Of a DNA stretch of 64,000 nucleotides, positions 8,435 to 18,211 are shown in pieces. A program made the translations under genes and the position numbers. The DNA is from CAYTBN01 sp964436045 (GTDB lineage Bacteria; Myxococcota_A; UBA796; UBA9615; CAYRNR01): positions 6,990 to 70,989 of the forward strand of contig CAYTBN010000034.1 in the NCBI GenBank assembly GCA_964436045.1, written 5' to 3'. Under the pieces are notes generated by a model. The model did not search any database, was not told where the DNA came from, and saw only the letters and a list, made by a program, of their open reading frames with translations. How positions within the stretch are numbered: position 1 is the stretch's first letter; each line of letters starts with the position of its first letter.

Positions 8435-11400
8435 CCACCAGCAGCTCCCGATCGCCCTCCAGCGTGAAGACCACCTTCTGCGACCCGCACCCGGCCCACA
8501 TCAGCTCGCTCTCGGCCAGCAGCGAGTCCAGCCAGGAGCTGTAGTAGGGCTCCATCCGGGCCGGTAGCAGATCCTCCTCCCAGGCCTCGGCCGTCGCCGG
8601 ATAGCCGAACAGCCGCTCCATGGCCGACTGCAGCGCGTCGACCCCCGAGCGGGTCGAGCCCACCCGTTGCTGGGTGGCCAGGAACAGGGGCAGGTGATCC
8701 AGGGGCAGGGCCTCGAAGATCGGCCGCGCCTCCGCCCGGCCGATGCGCAGCATCCGCTCCAGGTTCTCGGTGTCGCACAGCTGCAGCTCGTCTGCGTCCG
8801 CCGTCAGCAGGTCGACCACCGCGCGCTGGGTGGACTGCAGGGTCTCGAACACCTCCAGGTCCCGGACTCCGTCGAGGGCGTGGGCGCTCCGGAACTTGTC
8901 CAGGTCGACCGGCCCGTGGAACCGCAGCAGCTCGGCGACCAGCTCGGTGAGCGCGTCGGCTTCGTCGGCTCTCCAGCGTTCCCCCTCCTCGGTCAGCATC
9001 CGCTCGGCTGTTGCCAGCGCCTCGGCGGACGCCTCGCCCCCGTCCACCGCCCGCGGCACCAGGTCGCCCAGCGGGCCGTCGCCGCCGTATGCGGCCAGCA
9101 CCCGCGGCACGTTCTCGATGGCGCACAGCAGCTCGGCGTTCGCCACCTTCAGCCGGATTACCTTGCCTGCCAGCGGCGAGGTCAGCTCGTCCGGCGCGAC
9201 CTCGTGGTCCCGCTCGACCGCCGCCAGCAGCTCTCGCCACTCGCCGTCCGGGATCACCATCCTCTCGACGATCCAGTCCAGCAGATCGGTGGCGTCCCGG
9301 GGCGCGTAGCCGGGGTAGGTCCGCTGGACCTTGCGCCGGAAGCGCTCGGCCAGGGCGGGCGAGATCCGTGGCCGCAGCTGCGCCGAGAACACCAGCTCGC
9401 GCAACAGCTCGGGCTTCAGCCCCGACGCCCCGCCCTTGTCGGGCGTGTCGTCTTGGTACATCAGCTCGTTGGTCTGTTTCCAGACCACGTTGGCCGAGAA
9501 CGGAGTGGGCGACGAGGTGGTCACCGTGCGTACCGAGATCACACCGGAACGGACCTCATCCAGCATCTGCTTGAGCCGGGGCAGCTCGAAGACGTCCTGC
9601 AGGCAGTTGCGCCAGACCTCGAGCAGGATCGGGAAGTCCTCGAACTTCTGGACCGCCTCCATCAGCTTCTTGGCTCGCAGGCGGCTGAGCCACAGGGGCA
9701 TCCGCTGGCGGAACGACTGGCGCGGGAGCAGCAGGGCCCGCCCCGCGGCCTCGCGGAAGCGGGCGCCGAAGAAGCCAGTGGTCTCCAGGTGTCGCCTCAG
9801 CAGGAGCTCCATGTTGTCCGGATCGACCATCCCCAGCAGATCGTCCGCCTCGACGCCGTCGGGGATCCGAAGCATCAGGCAGTCGTTGTCGTGCATCAGT
9901 TCGAGCTGCTCGCCGTGGCGCTCCTGCCAGGCGGCTTGCAGGGCGATGGCCAAGGGCCGGTTGACCCGGCCTCCCCAGAAGGTGTGAAGCACCACCTGGG
10001 AGATCCCCTCGCGGCCGCCGTGGGGATCACTGATGCGTTCCACCAGAAGATGGTGGCGGTGGGGCAGGGTGCCACCCGAGGCAGCCTTCTGGGCCTTGAG
10101 CAGCTCCAGCAGTGTGTCGGCGGCGGTGAAGTGCAGCTGGTGCTGCTGGATCAGTTGATCCCGCAGCGCCGGCTCCTCCAGCCGGCCGTCGGCGTCCTCG
10201 AGGAAGCAGGCGACCCGGTCGGAGAGGAAGCTGCCGTGGTCGTGGTCCTCGGCCCGCCAGAACGGCGCCATCGCCGATGCTGCGCGGGCGGGCTTGACCA
10301 GCACGTCGTTGTGGGTGATGCGCTGCACCCGCCAGGTCTGCACCCCCAATGTGAAGGTGTCCCCCACCGAACGCTCCCAGACGAAATCCTCGTCCAGCTC
10401 GCCGATCCGGGCCATCGAGTCGGCGGCGCGCAGGTGGAAGTAGCCCCGGTCGGGGATGGTGCCCCCGGACAGGTAGAGCACCTTCTCGGCGCCGGGGCGG
10501 GCGCGCACCGTGCGTTCGACCTTGTCGATCGACACCAGCGGCCGCAGGTCGCGTACCCGGGACGCCGAGTAACGTCCGGCCAGCATCTCCAGCACCAGCT
10601 CGAACTGGCCGCGCGGCAGCTCCCGGTAGGGCACCGATGTCCGGATCGCGTCGTACAGCTCGTCGACGTTCCAGACTTCGGCGGCGGTCATCGACACCAG
10701 GATCTGGGCCAGCACGTCCAGCGCCCCGCCCACCGGCTGCAGGGGTTCGATGTCGCTTTCGAGCACGCAGCGGGAGACCACGGTGGCGTCCAGCAGATCC
10801 CGGGCGTGCAGGGGGAACAGGCGGCCGCGGCTGGTCTGGCCCACCCCGTGGCCGGCGCGCCCCAGCCGCTGCAGGGTCGAGGCCACCGACGGCGGCGTCT
10901 GGACCATCAACACCTCGTCCAGGTCGCCGATGTCGATGCCCAGCTCCAGGGAGTTGGTGGCCACCAGTGCCGACAACTCGCCCTTCTTGAAGCGGTCCTC
11001 GACCACGTTACGCAGCTCGCGGGACAGGGAGCCGTGGTGGGAGTAGACCATCGTGCCTGGACCCAGCTCGTTGAGCAGGCGGGCGACCTTTTCGACCTTG
11101 CGGCGGCTGTTGGCGAAGATCAGCGTGGAGCGGTTGCGGCCGATGGGGCGGCGCAGCTCCCCGGTGAGGGCGGTCCAGAACCCCTCGTCACCCGCGTCGC
11201 CGGGGTGCCGGCCACCCGCGTCCCCCTCCTTCTTCTTGGCGAAGAGGACCTTCAGCTCCAGTTGCTTGTCCGACGGCGGCGCCACCACGGACACCGGTCG
11301 CGGCCGATAGAACGGTTCGCCAGCGGTGTCCTGCATCTCGAGCCCGCCCAGCCAGGCCGCAATCGTCTGCAGCGGGTTTATGGTGGCGGACAGGGCGACC

Positions 11401-11991
11401 CGTTGGAACTCGCCGGACAGGCGGACCAGCCGGTCGACGGCCGTGATCAGGTGGACTCCGCGCTTGCTGCCAGCGACGGCGTGCACCTCGTCGAGGATCA
11501 CCGTCTCGAGCCCGCCGAGCATCGCCCGGCCGCTGCGGGAGGTGAGCAGGATGTTGAGGCTCTCCGGGGTAGTGATCAGGATCTCGGGTGGCTTGCGCGC
11601 CATCCGCTGGCGTTCGTTCTGGGGGGTGTCCCCGGAGCGGGTCATCACCCGAACGGCGGGCATGGCCTCGCCCGCCTCTGCGAAAACCCCGGCCAGCTGG
11701 ACCAAGGGGGGTCGACAGGTTGCGGCGGATGTCGTTGTTGACCGCCTTGAGCGGGGACACGTACAGCACCCGCGGCGCGCCGCCCTCCCAGTCACCGCAC
11801 AGCAGGCGGTCCAGAGCCCACAGGAAGGCGGTCAGGGTCTTGCCGCTGCCTGTGGGAGCGGTCACCAGGACGTGTTCGCCGGCGGCGATACGCGGCCATG
11901 CCTCACGCTGAACCGGGGTAGGCGTGCCCACCTGGTCGGCGAACCAGCGGCGGATCAGGGGGTGGAACAGGGCGAGGGGACCGTCGGCCAT
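8409..11991 (-). CDS. lhr: Lhr-type ATP-dependent helicase, apparent frameshift near the N-terminus
   Basis: This large superfamily 2 nucleic-acid helicase is of the Lhr type, which acts in DNA repair or RNA metabolism. ATG 11991 starts one frame that holds the Q region and Walker A (TAPTGSGKT) up to NNDIRRNLSTPL. The protein then continues in another frame from VQLAGVFAEAGEAMP. The switch is at a run of six Cs (plus-strand 11706-11711), and removing one base restores a continuous product. Later motifs are intact: LDEVHA (DEVH box), LSATINP, LIFANSRRKVEK, ATNSLELGIDIGD and QRLGRAGHG, followed by the Lhr-specific C-terminal core. With the downstream piece the full product would be about 1,500 residues, the usual Lhr size. 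Confidence 0.83.
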
Positions 11992-12113
11992 GGTCCCGCC
12001 ATGGTGCGGACAGAATGAACATTTATCCAGTGTCTGGCCGGGTGGATTTTCTGCTGTCCCGGCGCCCGCCAGGGTAGGATCTGAGGGCCTGGCTGGGTGG
12101 GGAAGGAGGGCCG

Positions 12114-14066
12114 TTGACGAAACGCCATCCGTTCGCTCCGACGACGGAGGAGCTGCAGGCGATCCGCAAGGAGGCGATGGATTTCGCCGGGATCGCGATC
12201 TACCGGTTCCGGCTGGACGGAACGATCCTGTTCATCGACGGCGGCACCGTGCGGCTCCTGGACCTGGAGGGCGAGATCGACGATCCGTCCGACCTGGTCG
12301 GCCGGGATATCGGCACGTTGTTCGAGTACATCGCCGAGCCCCGCTCGTTCCGCGACGAGGTGCTGCGCAACGGTCAGGTGCACGGCTTCGAGTACACTTA
12401 CCGGACGCTCAAGGGTGAGCAGCGCTGGGTCAATCACGACGCGTTCGTGGTCGAGGATCCACAGACCGGTGAGCAGGCGATCCAGGTCATCTGCCACGAC
12501 ATCACCACACGCCGCCGGGCCGTCGAGGCGCTGGAGCGCGGTGAAGTGCGGACTCGCGCACTGTTGTCTGCCATCCCGGACATGATGTTCCGGCTCGATC
12601 GCGAGGGGACCTTCCTGGACTTCTTCGCGCACCAGGAGGCCGACCTGTATGCCCCCCCGGAACAGATCGTCGGCGGCAACATCCGCGACCTGCTGCCCAT
12701 CAACACGGCCGAGCGGAGTCTGGCCTGCATACATCAGACGCTGGCCACCGGGGAACCGGTCGCGCTGGAATACACCCTGGAGATGGGAGGTGAGACCCGC
12801 CACTTCGAGACCCGGCACGTACGCGCGGGTGACGACGAGTGCGTGGCCATCGTGCGGAACATGACCGAGCTCCAGCAGGCCCACCAGGAGCGCTTGCGTT
12901 TCGAGGTGGCGGTGCAACAGGCACAGAAGCTCGAGAGCCTGGGATTGCTGGCCGGGGGGATCGCCCACGACTTCAACAACCTGCTGACCGGGATCATCGG
13001 CGAGACCGATCTGCTGATGTCCGGAGTGCCAGCCGGGACCGCGACCCACGAGCGGCTGGAGCGGATCCAGCAGACCGCGCGCCGAGCGGCCGAGCTGACC
13101 GGCGCGCTGCTCGCATACACGGGCCGCACCAACCTCGAGCGGCGGGTTCTGGACCTTTCGGCGCTGTCAGCCGACATGATCCGCCTGCTGGAGACCGTGG
13201 TCGGCCGCCGCGCCGCCCTGCGTATGCAGCCAGCCCACGATCCGGTCAAGGTCGAGGTCGACGCCACCCAGCTGCGGCAGGTGGTCATGAACCTGGTCAC
13301 CAACGCCGCCGACGCCTGCGGCGGCGACAGGGATGCGGTGATCGTGGTCGCCACCGGCGTGATGGAAGTGGAGGATCTCGACCTGGCGTCCATGGTCGGG
13401 GGAGACGAGCTGGCGGTTGGCGACTACGCCTACCTGGAGGTGCGGGACTCGGGAGCTGGCATGGACCCGGAGACCGTGCCGCAGGTCTTCGATCCTTTCT
13501 TCACCAGCAAGGACTCCGGCAGGGGACTGGGGCTGGCGACGGTGCTCGGCATCGTGCGCGCTCACGGAGGGGCCATCGATCTGCGGACGGATCCGGACCA
13601 CGGTTCCTCCTTCCGCGTGATCCTGCCTCTCAGCGAGGCACCGCTGGCTCCAGCCGAAGAGGCCTCGATGTCCTTCCGGATGCCCATGGGCATCGTGGGC
13701 AAGACCGTGCTGATCGTGGATGACGAGGAGGCGGTGCGGGCGGTGACCCGCGCCGCGCTCGAGCGAGAGGGCGCGCTGGTGGAGGAGGCCGTCGACGGCG
13801 AGATGGCGGTCGAGATCCTCACGCAGAACCCCGATGACATCGACCTCGTCCTGCTGGACGTGACCATGCCCGGCATGTCGGGCTTCGAGACCCTCGATAC
13901 CCTGCGGTTGTTGAACGCCGACGTGCCGGTGGTGATGATCAGCGGCTACATGGAGCCCGGAGTCTCACTCGAGATCCGGGGGACCGAGGGCGTGCGATTC
14001 CTTCACAAGCCCTTCCGGATCGACGACCTGCTCGAGAACATCGCCAAGGCGCTGCACAAGGGCTAG
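12114..14066 (+). CDS. PAS-PAS hybrid sensor histidine kinase with C-terminal receiver
   Basis: The 650-residue soluble sensor kinase has two PAS folds (about 20-135 and 150-265) and a HisKA domain with phospho-acceptor His285 in GIAHDFNNLL. A HATPase domain follows (N-box QVVMNLVTNAADACG, G-boxes DSGAGMD and GRGLGLATV), then a receiver domain starting VLIVDDEEAVR with acceptor Asp582 in LLDVTMPG and Lys in LHKPF. No membrane segments are seen, so the signal is probably cytoplasmic. TTG 12114 is supported by AAGGAGGG just upstream. No partner response regulator lies next to it. It ends sharing a CTAG with the convergent deformylase gene. Confidence 0.92.
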   Translation: MTKRHPFAPTTEELQAIRKEAMDFAGIAIYRFRLDGTILFIDGGTVRLLDLEGEIDDPSDLVGRDIGTLFEYIAEPRSFRDEVLRNGQVHGFEYTYRTLKGEQRWVNHDAFVVEDPQTGEQAIQVICHDITTRRRAVEALERGEVRTRALLSAIPDMMFRLDREGTFLDFFAHQEADLYAPPEQIVGGNIRDLLPINTAERSLACIHQTLATGEPVALEYTLEMGGETRHFETRHVRAGDDECVAIVRNMTELQQAHQERLRFEVAVQQAQKLESLGLLAGGIAHDFNNLLTGIIGETDLLMSGVPAGTATHERLERIQQTARRAAELTGALLAYTGRTNLERRVLDLSALSADMIRLLETVVGRRAALRMQPAHDPVKVEVDATQLRQVVMNLVTNAADACGGDRDAVIVVATGVMEVEDLDLASMVGGDELAVGDYAYLEVRDSGAGMDPETVPQVFDPFFTSKDSGRGLGLATVLGIVRAHGGAIDLRTDPDHGSSFRVILPLSEAPLAPAEEASMSFRMPMGIVGKTVLIVDDEEAVRAVTRAALEREGALVEEAVDGEMAVEILTQNPDDIDLVLLDVTMPGMSGFETLDTLRLLNADVPVVMISGYMEPGVSLEIRGTEGVRFLHKPFRIDDLLENIAKALHKG

Positions 14067-14737
14067 TCCTCGGTCGCGTTCGCTTCCTCGCGCAGGCGCT
14101 TGATCTCCAGGTACTCCTCGCGGCTCACGAAATCGTCCGAATCGGCCCGATCGGTGAACAGGATCCCTTCCAGGTGATCCAGCTCGTGCTGGAGGATCAC
14201 GGCGGTGAATCCCTCGACGGTCTCGGTGATCAGCTCGCCGTCCAGGGCCTGGAAGCGCAGCTCGATCGAGATCGCGCGGTCCACCAGGCTGTAGATGTCG
14301 CACACCGACAGGCAGCCCTCCCAGCCCTCCTCCGTCTTGTCGCTCAGCGCCAGCACCTCGGGGTTCACGAAAGCCTCGAACGGGTGCCCCTCCAGGTCGA
14401 AGCGCTGGGCCCAGAGCAAGGCGCGGGGGATGCCCACCTGTACGGCCGCGATGCCGACGCCGTCTGCCTCGAGGACCGTGGCCAGCATCCGATCGGCCAG
14501 GTGACCCGTGGCTGGATCGGCCAGGTCCAGGGGGCGGGCGGGTGTCCGCAACAGCCGATCTCCGGCGGGGCTGTCGTCCAGGACCAGCGCCATCGGCTCG
14601 TCCGCCGGGAGGGACACGATCAGGTATCGCTCCGTGGGGTCGAGGACGGTGGTTCCGCGGCGGTGCGCCGTGCACCCGGTGGCGGCCAGGAGGACCAGGG
14701 TCAGTATGGCCGCGAGGGGGCGTACTGATCGCGTCAT
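14063..14737 (-). CDS. Peptide deformylase-like lipoprotein
   Basis: All three peptide deformylase motifs are present: GVGIAAVQVG (motif I), EGCLSV (motif II, metal-binding Cys) and QHELDHLEG (motif III, HExDH). The enzyme should therefore be able to bind metal and hydrolyse formyl-Met peptides. Unusually, ATG 14737 encodes a hydrophobic signal ending in LAATGC, a good lipobox, so the protein is predicted to be exported and lipid-anchored, where no nascent chains exist. The true start could be inside the fold, but residues after the lipobox (PTERYLIVSLPADEP) form a typical linker and no strong internal start was seen. It overlaps the kinase stop by 4 nt. Confidence 0.85.
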   Translation of the reverse strand: MTRSVRPLAAILTLVLLAATGCTAHRRGTTVLDPTERYLIVSLPADEPMALVLDDSPAGDRLLRTPARPLDLADPATGHLADRMLATVLEADGVGIAAVQVGIPRALLWAQRFDLEGHPFEAFVNPEVLALSDKTEEGWEGCLSVCDIYSLVDRAISIELRFQALDGELITETVEGFTAVILQHELDHLEGILFTDRADSDDFVSREEYLEIKRLREEANATED

Positions 14738-14834
14738 CGGAACTCCGCGGCGAGGGGTGGCGTTCACGGTCCAGGACCTCGCCCAGCACCGGCACGAATA
14801 CCACGTTGCCACAGCGGGTGCCGGGTCCCGATAG

Positions 14835-14862
14835 TTGACGATCGTCCGCACGCGGTTACACT
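14835..14862 (+). promoter_or_regulatory. Sigma70-type promoter for the 14884 gene
   Basis: TTGACG (14835-14840) and TACACT (14857-14862) are separated by 16 bp, a close match to the housekeeping -35/-10 pattern. Transcription would start near 14869, some 15 nt before the ATG at 14884. The element lies in the divergent gap between the deformylase gene and that ORF. Seen by eye only. Confidence 0.45.
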
Positions 14863-14883
14863 TCCCTACAGGTACCCCCCAAT

Positions 14884-15201
14884 ATGAAACGGACCTACCT
14901 GTTCGAGGGCTCGATGGACGAGGCACGTGCCCGCGTCGATGACGCGATGGCGCGCCAGGCCGGTCGTTTCCCCCGCTTCCGGCCCCGCTACGACTGGATC
15001 GGTCCCTACCGCGCTCGAGCCACCTTCCATCTGCCGTTCCTCGACCGGGACCACGCCGTCGACCTGACGATCCAGCGAGACCGGATCCTGGTCCAATCCC
15101 GTTTGCCGCGGCTGCTCAACGCATTCGTGCCGCGGATCTTCGCCGTGCTGGACAGGCACGCCCGGGCCACCCTCGACGGAATGTTACGCGGAGCGATCTG
15201 A
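14884..15201 (+). CDS. Small protein resembling polyhydroxyalkanoic-acid-system (PHA granule region) proteins
   Basis: The 105-residue basic protein has no signal peptide. The layout, an EARARVDDAM helix, then RPRYDWIGPYRARATFHL, then a basic C-terminal helix ending HARATLDGMLRG, is like the short PHA-system family (PF09650 type), which has a helix, a YxW strand region and a C-terminal helix. The resemblance is weak and no PHA genes are adjacent. It has its own likely promoter just upstream. Confidence 0.5.
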   Translation: MKRTYLFEGSMDEARARVDDAMARQAGRFPRFRPRYDWIGPYRARATFHLPFLDRDHAVDLTIQRDRILVQSRLPRLLNAFVPRIFAVLDRHARATLDGMLRGAI

Positions 15202-15277
15202 CGGCGCGGGCTGGCGTTCTGGGGTCCGCTCGGTGCAAGGTTGTAGGCCGACACCCGCCCCGGACGGAGGTACAGCG

Positions 15278-15877
15278 ATGGCGAGCGGAGGCAAGAAGGC
15301 GGCGATCGGCATAGGCGTCGGCTGTCTGCTACTGGTCTGCTGCGGCGCGCCGTCGGCGTACGGCATCTACTACTGGCTGGCGCTGCAGAACGCCCGCGAG
15401 CAGGCCGAACTCCTCGCAGGCGGCTCGCTCGGCGGCGATTTGGTGGAGCTCGGCGAGCTCTCCGCGGTCAGCTGGGGGCAGATCACCCTGGCCCAGGACC
15501 CGACCAGCATCCACGAGTCCAACACCACCTCGTCGACGGTCCTCGAGAGCCGTGAGCGGGGCACGCTGGTCGACTATTACGGCCTGGACACCAGCGCGAG
15601 CTTCTTCAAGGTCCAGACCACCGCCGGCGCCGACGGCTTCGTGCTGATGACCCACGCCGAGATGGGGGTCGCCCAGACCGAGAAGCTGCGGGTGGTGGCC
15701 GATGTGGGCTTCATCTACGAGTCCGACATCGAGGACGCGGCGATGCTCGAGGCGCGGCGCAAGGGGGACGAGCTGGAGTGGTTCGGCTACTCGTCCAGCG
15801 CCGACTTCTACAAGGTCCAGACCACCACCGGTATCGACGGCTACATGCCCACGGTCGATGCCATGATCATCGAATAG
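15278..15877 (+). CDS. Membrane-anchored protein with two SH3-like repeats
   Basis: This 199-residue protein has one N-terminal membrane helix (about 8-35) and no clear cleavage site. It then carries two homologous repeats of about 60 residues, each with a Y-G/S-STSASFFKVQTT-type strand: SASFFKVQTTAGADGF and SADFYKVQTTTGIDGY. The pattern resembles bacterial SH3 (SH3b) folds that bind cell-wall material or peptides. ATG 15278 follows GGAGG with 8 nt spacing. It precedes the AMMECR1-like/toroid gene by 18 nt and may be in the same transcription unit. Confidence 0.65.
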   Translation: MASGGKKAAIGIGVGCLLLVCCGAPSAYGIYYWLALQNAREQAELLAGGSLGGDLVELGELSAVSWGQITLAQDPTSIHESNTTSSTVLESRERGTLVDYYGLDTSASFFKVQTTAGADGFVLMTHAEMGVAQTEKLRVVADVGFIYESDIEDAAMLEARRKGDELEWFGYSSSADFYKVQTTTGIDGYMPTVDAMIIE

Positions 15878-15895
15878 TCCCCGCGCGGGAGCCAC

Positions 15896-18211
15896 GTGAG
15901 GGCGCTGCCCTACGCGGTACTGGTCGGATTGGCCGGGTCCCTGGGGCCCAGCCTGTGGCTGCCCGCGGCCGTCGTCTGCGGGGCGGCATTCACCTATTTC
16001 GAACTCCGTTGCCGGGGGCGCTGGCGCCACCCCGCCGGCTGGGGTGTGGCGGCGGCACTGCTGATCCCCACCGTGGAGCTGGTGGCGAGGTCGCGGAGTG
16101 AGCTGCTGGTGTTGCCCGCCGGGATCGCGATCGCGCTGATCGGGGCGGGTAGCCTCGCTGGCCGCCGGTCCGGGGGGCGGCGCCGTCGCCATTCGCTGGG
16201 GGTGGCGGCGCTCTACCTGGCCCTGTGTCTGGGGCTGCTGTCGATCCTGCGCGGGCCGCTGCGGATCCCGCCCCCCGACGACGACCTGCTGGCGGCGCTC
16301 GTACCACCGCCCGCCGCGCCCGGGATCGACGCCGCCGGGCGGTCGGCGGCGGTGATGTGGGTCGAGCAGACCCTGGACCGCTGGGCCCGGGGCGACGGCG
16401 GGTGCACGGCGGCGGATCCCAACCTGCCCTCGCCGACCTATCGGGAGGCCCACGTCAGCTTGTGGCTGGACGACGAGCGGATGATCCGGGGACGGAGCGG
16501 GAGCGGGCGGCTCGGTGAGGATCTCTGCCAGGCCACGCTGGCGGCGCTGGAAGGGGCGGCGGACCCGGGGCGTTGGGCCGCGGGGTTGGAGCGGGTGAGG
16601 ATCCAGCTCGACCTGAGCGGTCCGGCCGCAGCGGTGCGCAGGCGACCGGCCCGGGTCGCCCTGGCGGCGTTGCTGCGGGTCGGGACAGGCCAGGTGGAGC
16701 GGGGTGCAGACGTGGGGGGGCGGCTGGCCGACCTGGTGTACGAGATCGAACCCGGGATCGACGGCATCGAGATGCAGCTGGACGGAGACCGGGGGCTGAC
16801 CCTGCCGGCCGATCCGGTTCTGCGGGGGTGGCTGACTCCCCGGGTCTGGGGGCGGGCGGAGAAGGTCGAGCGGTTGCTGATCCACGCGGCGCGGGACATG
16901 CGACGGGGTCCGGGGACCTGGCGCGAGCCGGAGGCCCGGATCCTGCGCTTCCGGACTGCGTCGTTTGGGCGGCCGGTTCCGGGCGGGCAGGTGGTACCGC
17001 TGGTCCGGGGTAACGTCGCGGTCGAGGTTGCGGACGCCGACGAGCTGCTCGGCGGGGCCGGCCGTGCTGCGGAGTGGCTGGTGGCCGCGGTGGCGGTCGA
17101 CGGAACCCTGGACTACGAGCGCTTTCCCAACACCAGGAGCGGCAGCGACGAGTACAACGCCGTGCGCCACGCCGGCTGCGTGGTCGGCCTGTACCGGATG
17201 GCGCGGTTGGCGGCACGGACGCCGGACGCGGGCCTGTTGCCGCCCGACGTCTACGCGGACGCCGGCTGGCGCGCCGAGAACTGGAGTCTTGCGCGGCTGC
17301 ACGAGCCCGAAGCGGCCCCCGATCCGCGGCTCCGGGCGGTGGTATTCGGGCGGCGCGGCGCCACCGCCGGGGCGGCGGCGTTCGCGATCCTGGCGATCCT
17401 GGAGCGTCCGCCCGGCGTCTCGACCGGACCCGCCGCCGACTCCCTGGACAACGGCCGGCTGGAGGGGCTGGGCCGCTTCGTGCAGGCGATGATCGATCCC
17501 GACGGCAGAGTGTTCGAGACCTGGGACGACGCCCGGGCGAGCGAGCGGGTCACGGGGATCGCCCACCCGTACTTCCCAGGGCTGGTGGTGCTGTCGCTGG
17601 CCGAGCTGTACGGGTCCACTGGCGACCAGCGCTGGCTGGACGCGGCCCGTGAGGTCGCCGACTTCGAACTGGATCGCTACCGCACCGAGCGACCGCCGCC
17701 GGGCCACTGGACCATCCAGGGCTACTGGGAGCTATACCGGCTGACGGGCGACGAGCGCTACGCCCGCGCCAACCTGGAACTGGGCGACCACTTCGTCGCC
17801 GAGCAGTACCCCCCCCACGATCCTCCGTTTCCGGACTACCGGGGCGCCTTCCATCGGGGGGACGACGTGCCCCGCACGATCCGCGCGGCCTCCCGCTGCG
17901 AGGCCCTGGGCGCGGTGGTGGACTCGGCGCGGGCCCTGGGCGAGGACGCCACCGTGTACGAGGACGCCCTGCTGGCAGCGGGCCGGCACCTGCTAGAGAA
18001 CCAGTACCGGCCGGAGAATCGCTACTACCTGCCGGCCAGCGAGCGGGTGGTCGGGGCGGTGCGGCTGGGGCTGGTGGACAACCACTGCCGCGTGGACGGC
18101 AACAAGCATGCGATGCTGGGGCTGGTGCAGGCCTGGCGGGTGGCCCGGCGGCGCGCGGGTGGCGCCGAGCTGACGCCGTGGCCGGAGACGCCGCAGCGGG
18201 ATGGACCCTGA
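15896..18211 (+). CDS. Membrane protein with AMMECR1-like and alpha-toroid domains
   Basis: The 771 residues start at a GTG. About four membrane helices occupy residues 4-121. Residues near 183-360 resemble the AMMECR1 fold: a VSLWLDDERMIRG strand where the family has LRGC, then GEDLCQATLAALEGA, then GIDGIEMQLDGDRGLTLP, then a WREPEARILRF end. The Cys of the family RGC motif is replaced by Arg. Residues from about 390 look like an alpha/alpha toroid of the epimerase or glycosidase class (NTRSGSDEYNAVRHAG, GYWELYRLTGDERYARAN). Function is not known. It overlaps the first radical SAM gene by 11 nt, suggesting a joint role. The domain calls are by eye. Confidence 0.55.
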   Translation: MRALPYAVLVGLAGSLGPSLWLPAAVVCGAAFTYFELRCRGRWRHPAGWGVAAALLIPTVELVARSRSELLVLPAGIAIALIGAGSLAGRRSGGRRRRHSLGVAALYLALCLGLLSILRGPLRIPPPDDDLLAALVPPPAAPGIDAAGRSAAVMWVEQTLDRWARGDGGCTAADPNLPSPTYREAHVSLWLDDERMIRGRSGSGRLGEDLCQATLAALEGAADPGRWAAGLERVRIQLDLSGPAAAVRRRPARVALAALLRVGTGQVERGADVGGRLADLVYEIEPGIDGIEMQLDGDRGLTLPADPVLRGWLTPRVWGRAEKVERLLIHAARDMRRGPGTWREPEARILRFRTASFGRPVPGGQVVPLVRGNVAVEVADADELLGGAGRAAEWLVAAVAVDGTLDYERFPNTRSGSDEYNAVRHAGCVVGLYRMARLAARTPDAGLLPPDVYADAGWRAENWSLARLHEPEAAPDPRLRAVVFGRRGATAGAAAFAILAILERPPGVSTGPAADSLDNGRLEGLGRFVQAMIDPDGRVFETWDDARASERVTGIAHPYFPGLVVLSLAELYGSTGDQRWLDAAREVADFELDRYRTERPPPGHWTIQGYWELYRLTGDERYARANLELGDHFVAEQYPPHDPPFPDYRGAFHRGDDVPRTIRAASRCEALGAVVDSARALGEDATVYEDALLAAGRHLLENQYRPENRYYLPASERVVGAVRLGLVDNHCRVDGNKHAMLGLVQAWRVARRRAGGAELTPWPETPQRDGP

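Noticed and set aside
8667..11741. 1024-codon plus-strand frame opposite the helicase
   Set aside because: It is antisense to well-conserved helicase motifs and Gln/Val/Arg-biased in the way typical of mirrored high-GC genes.
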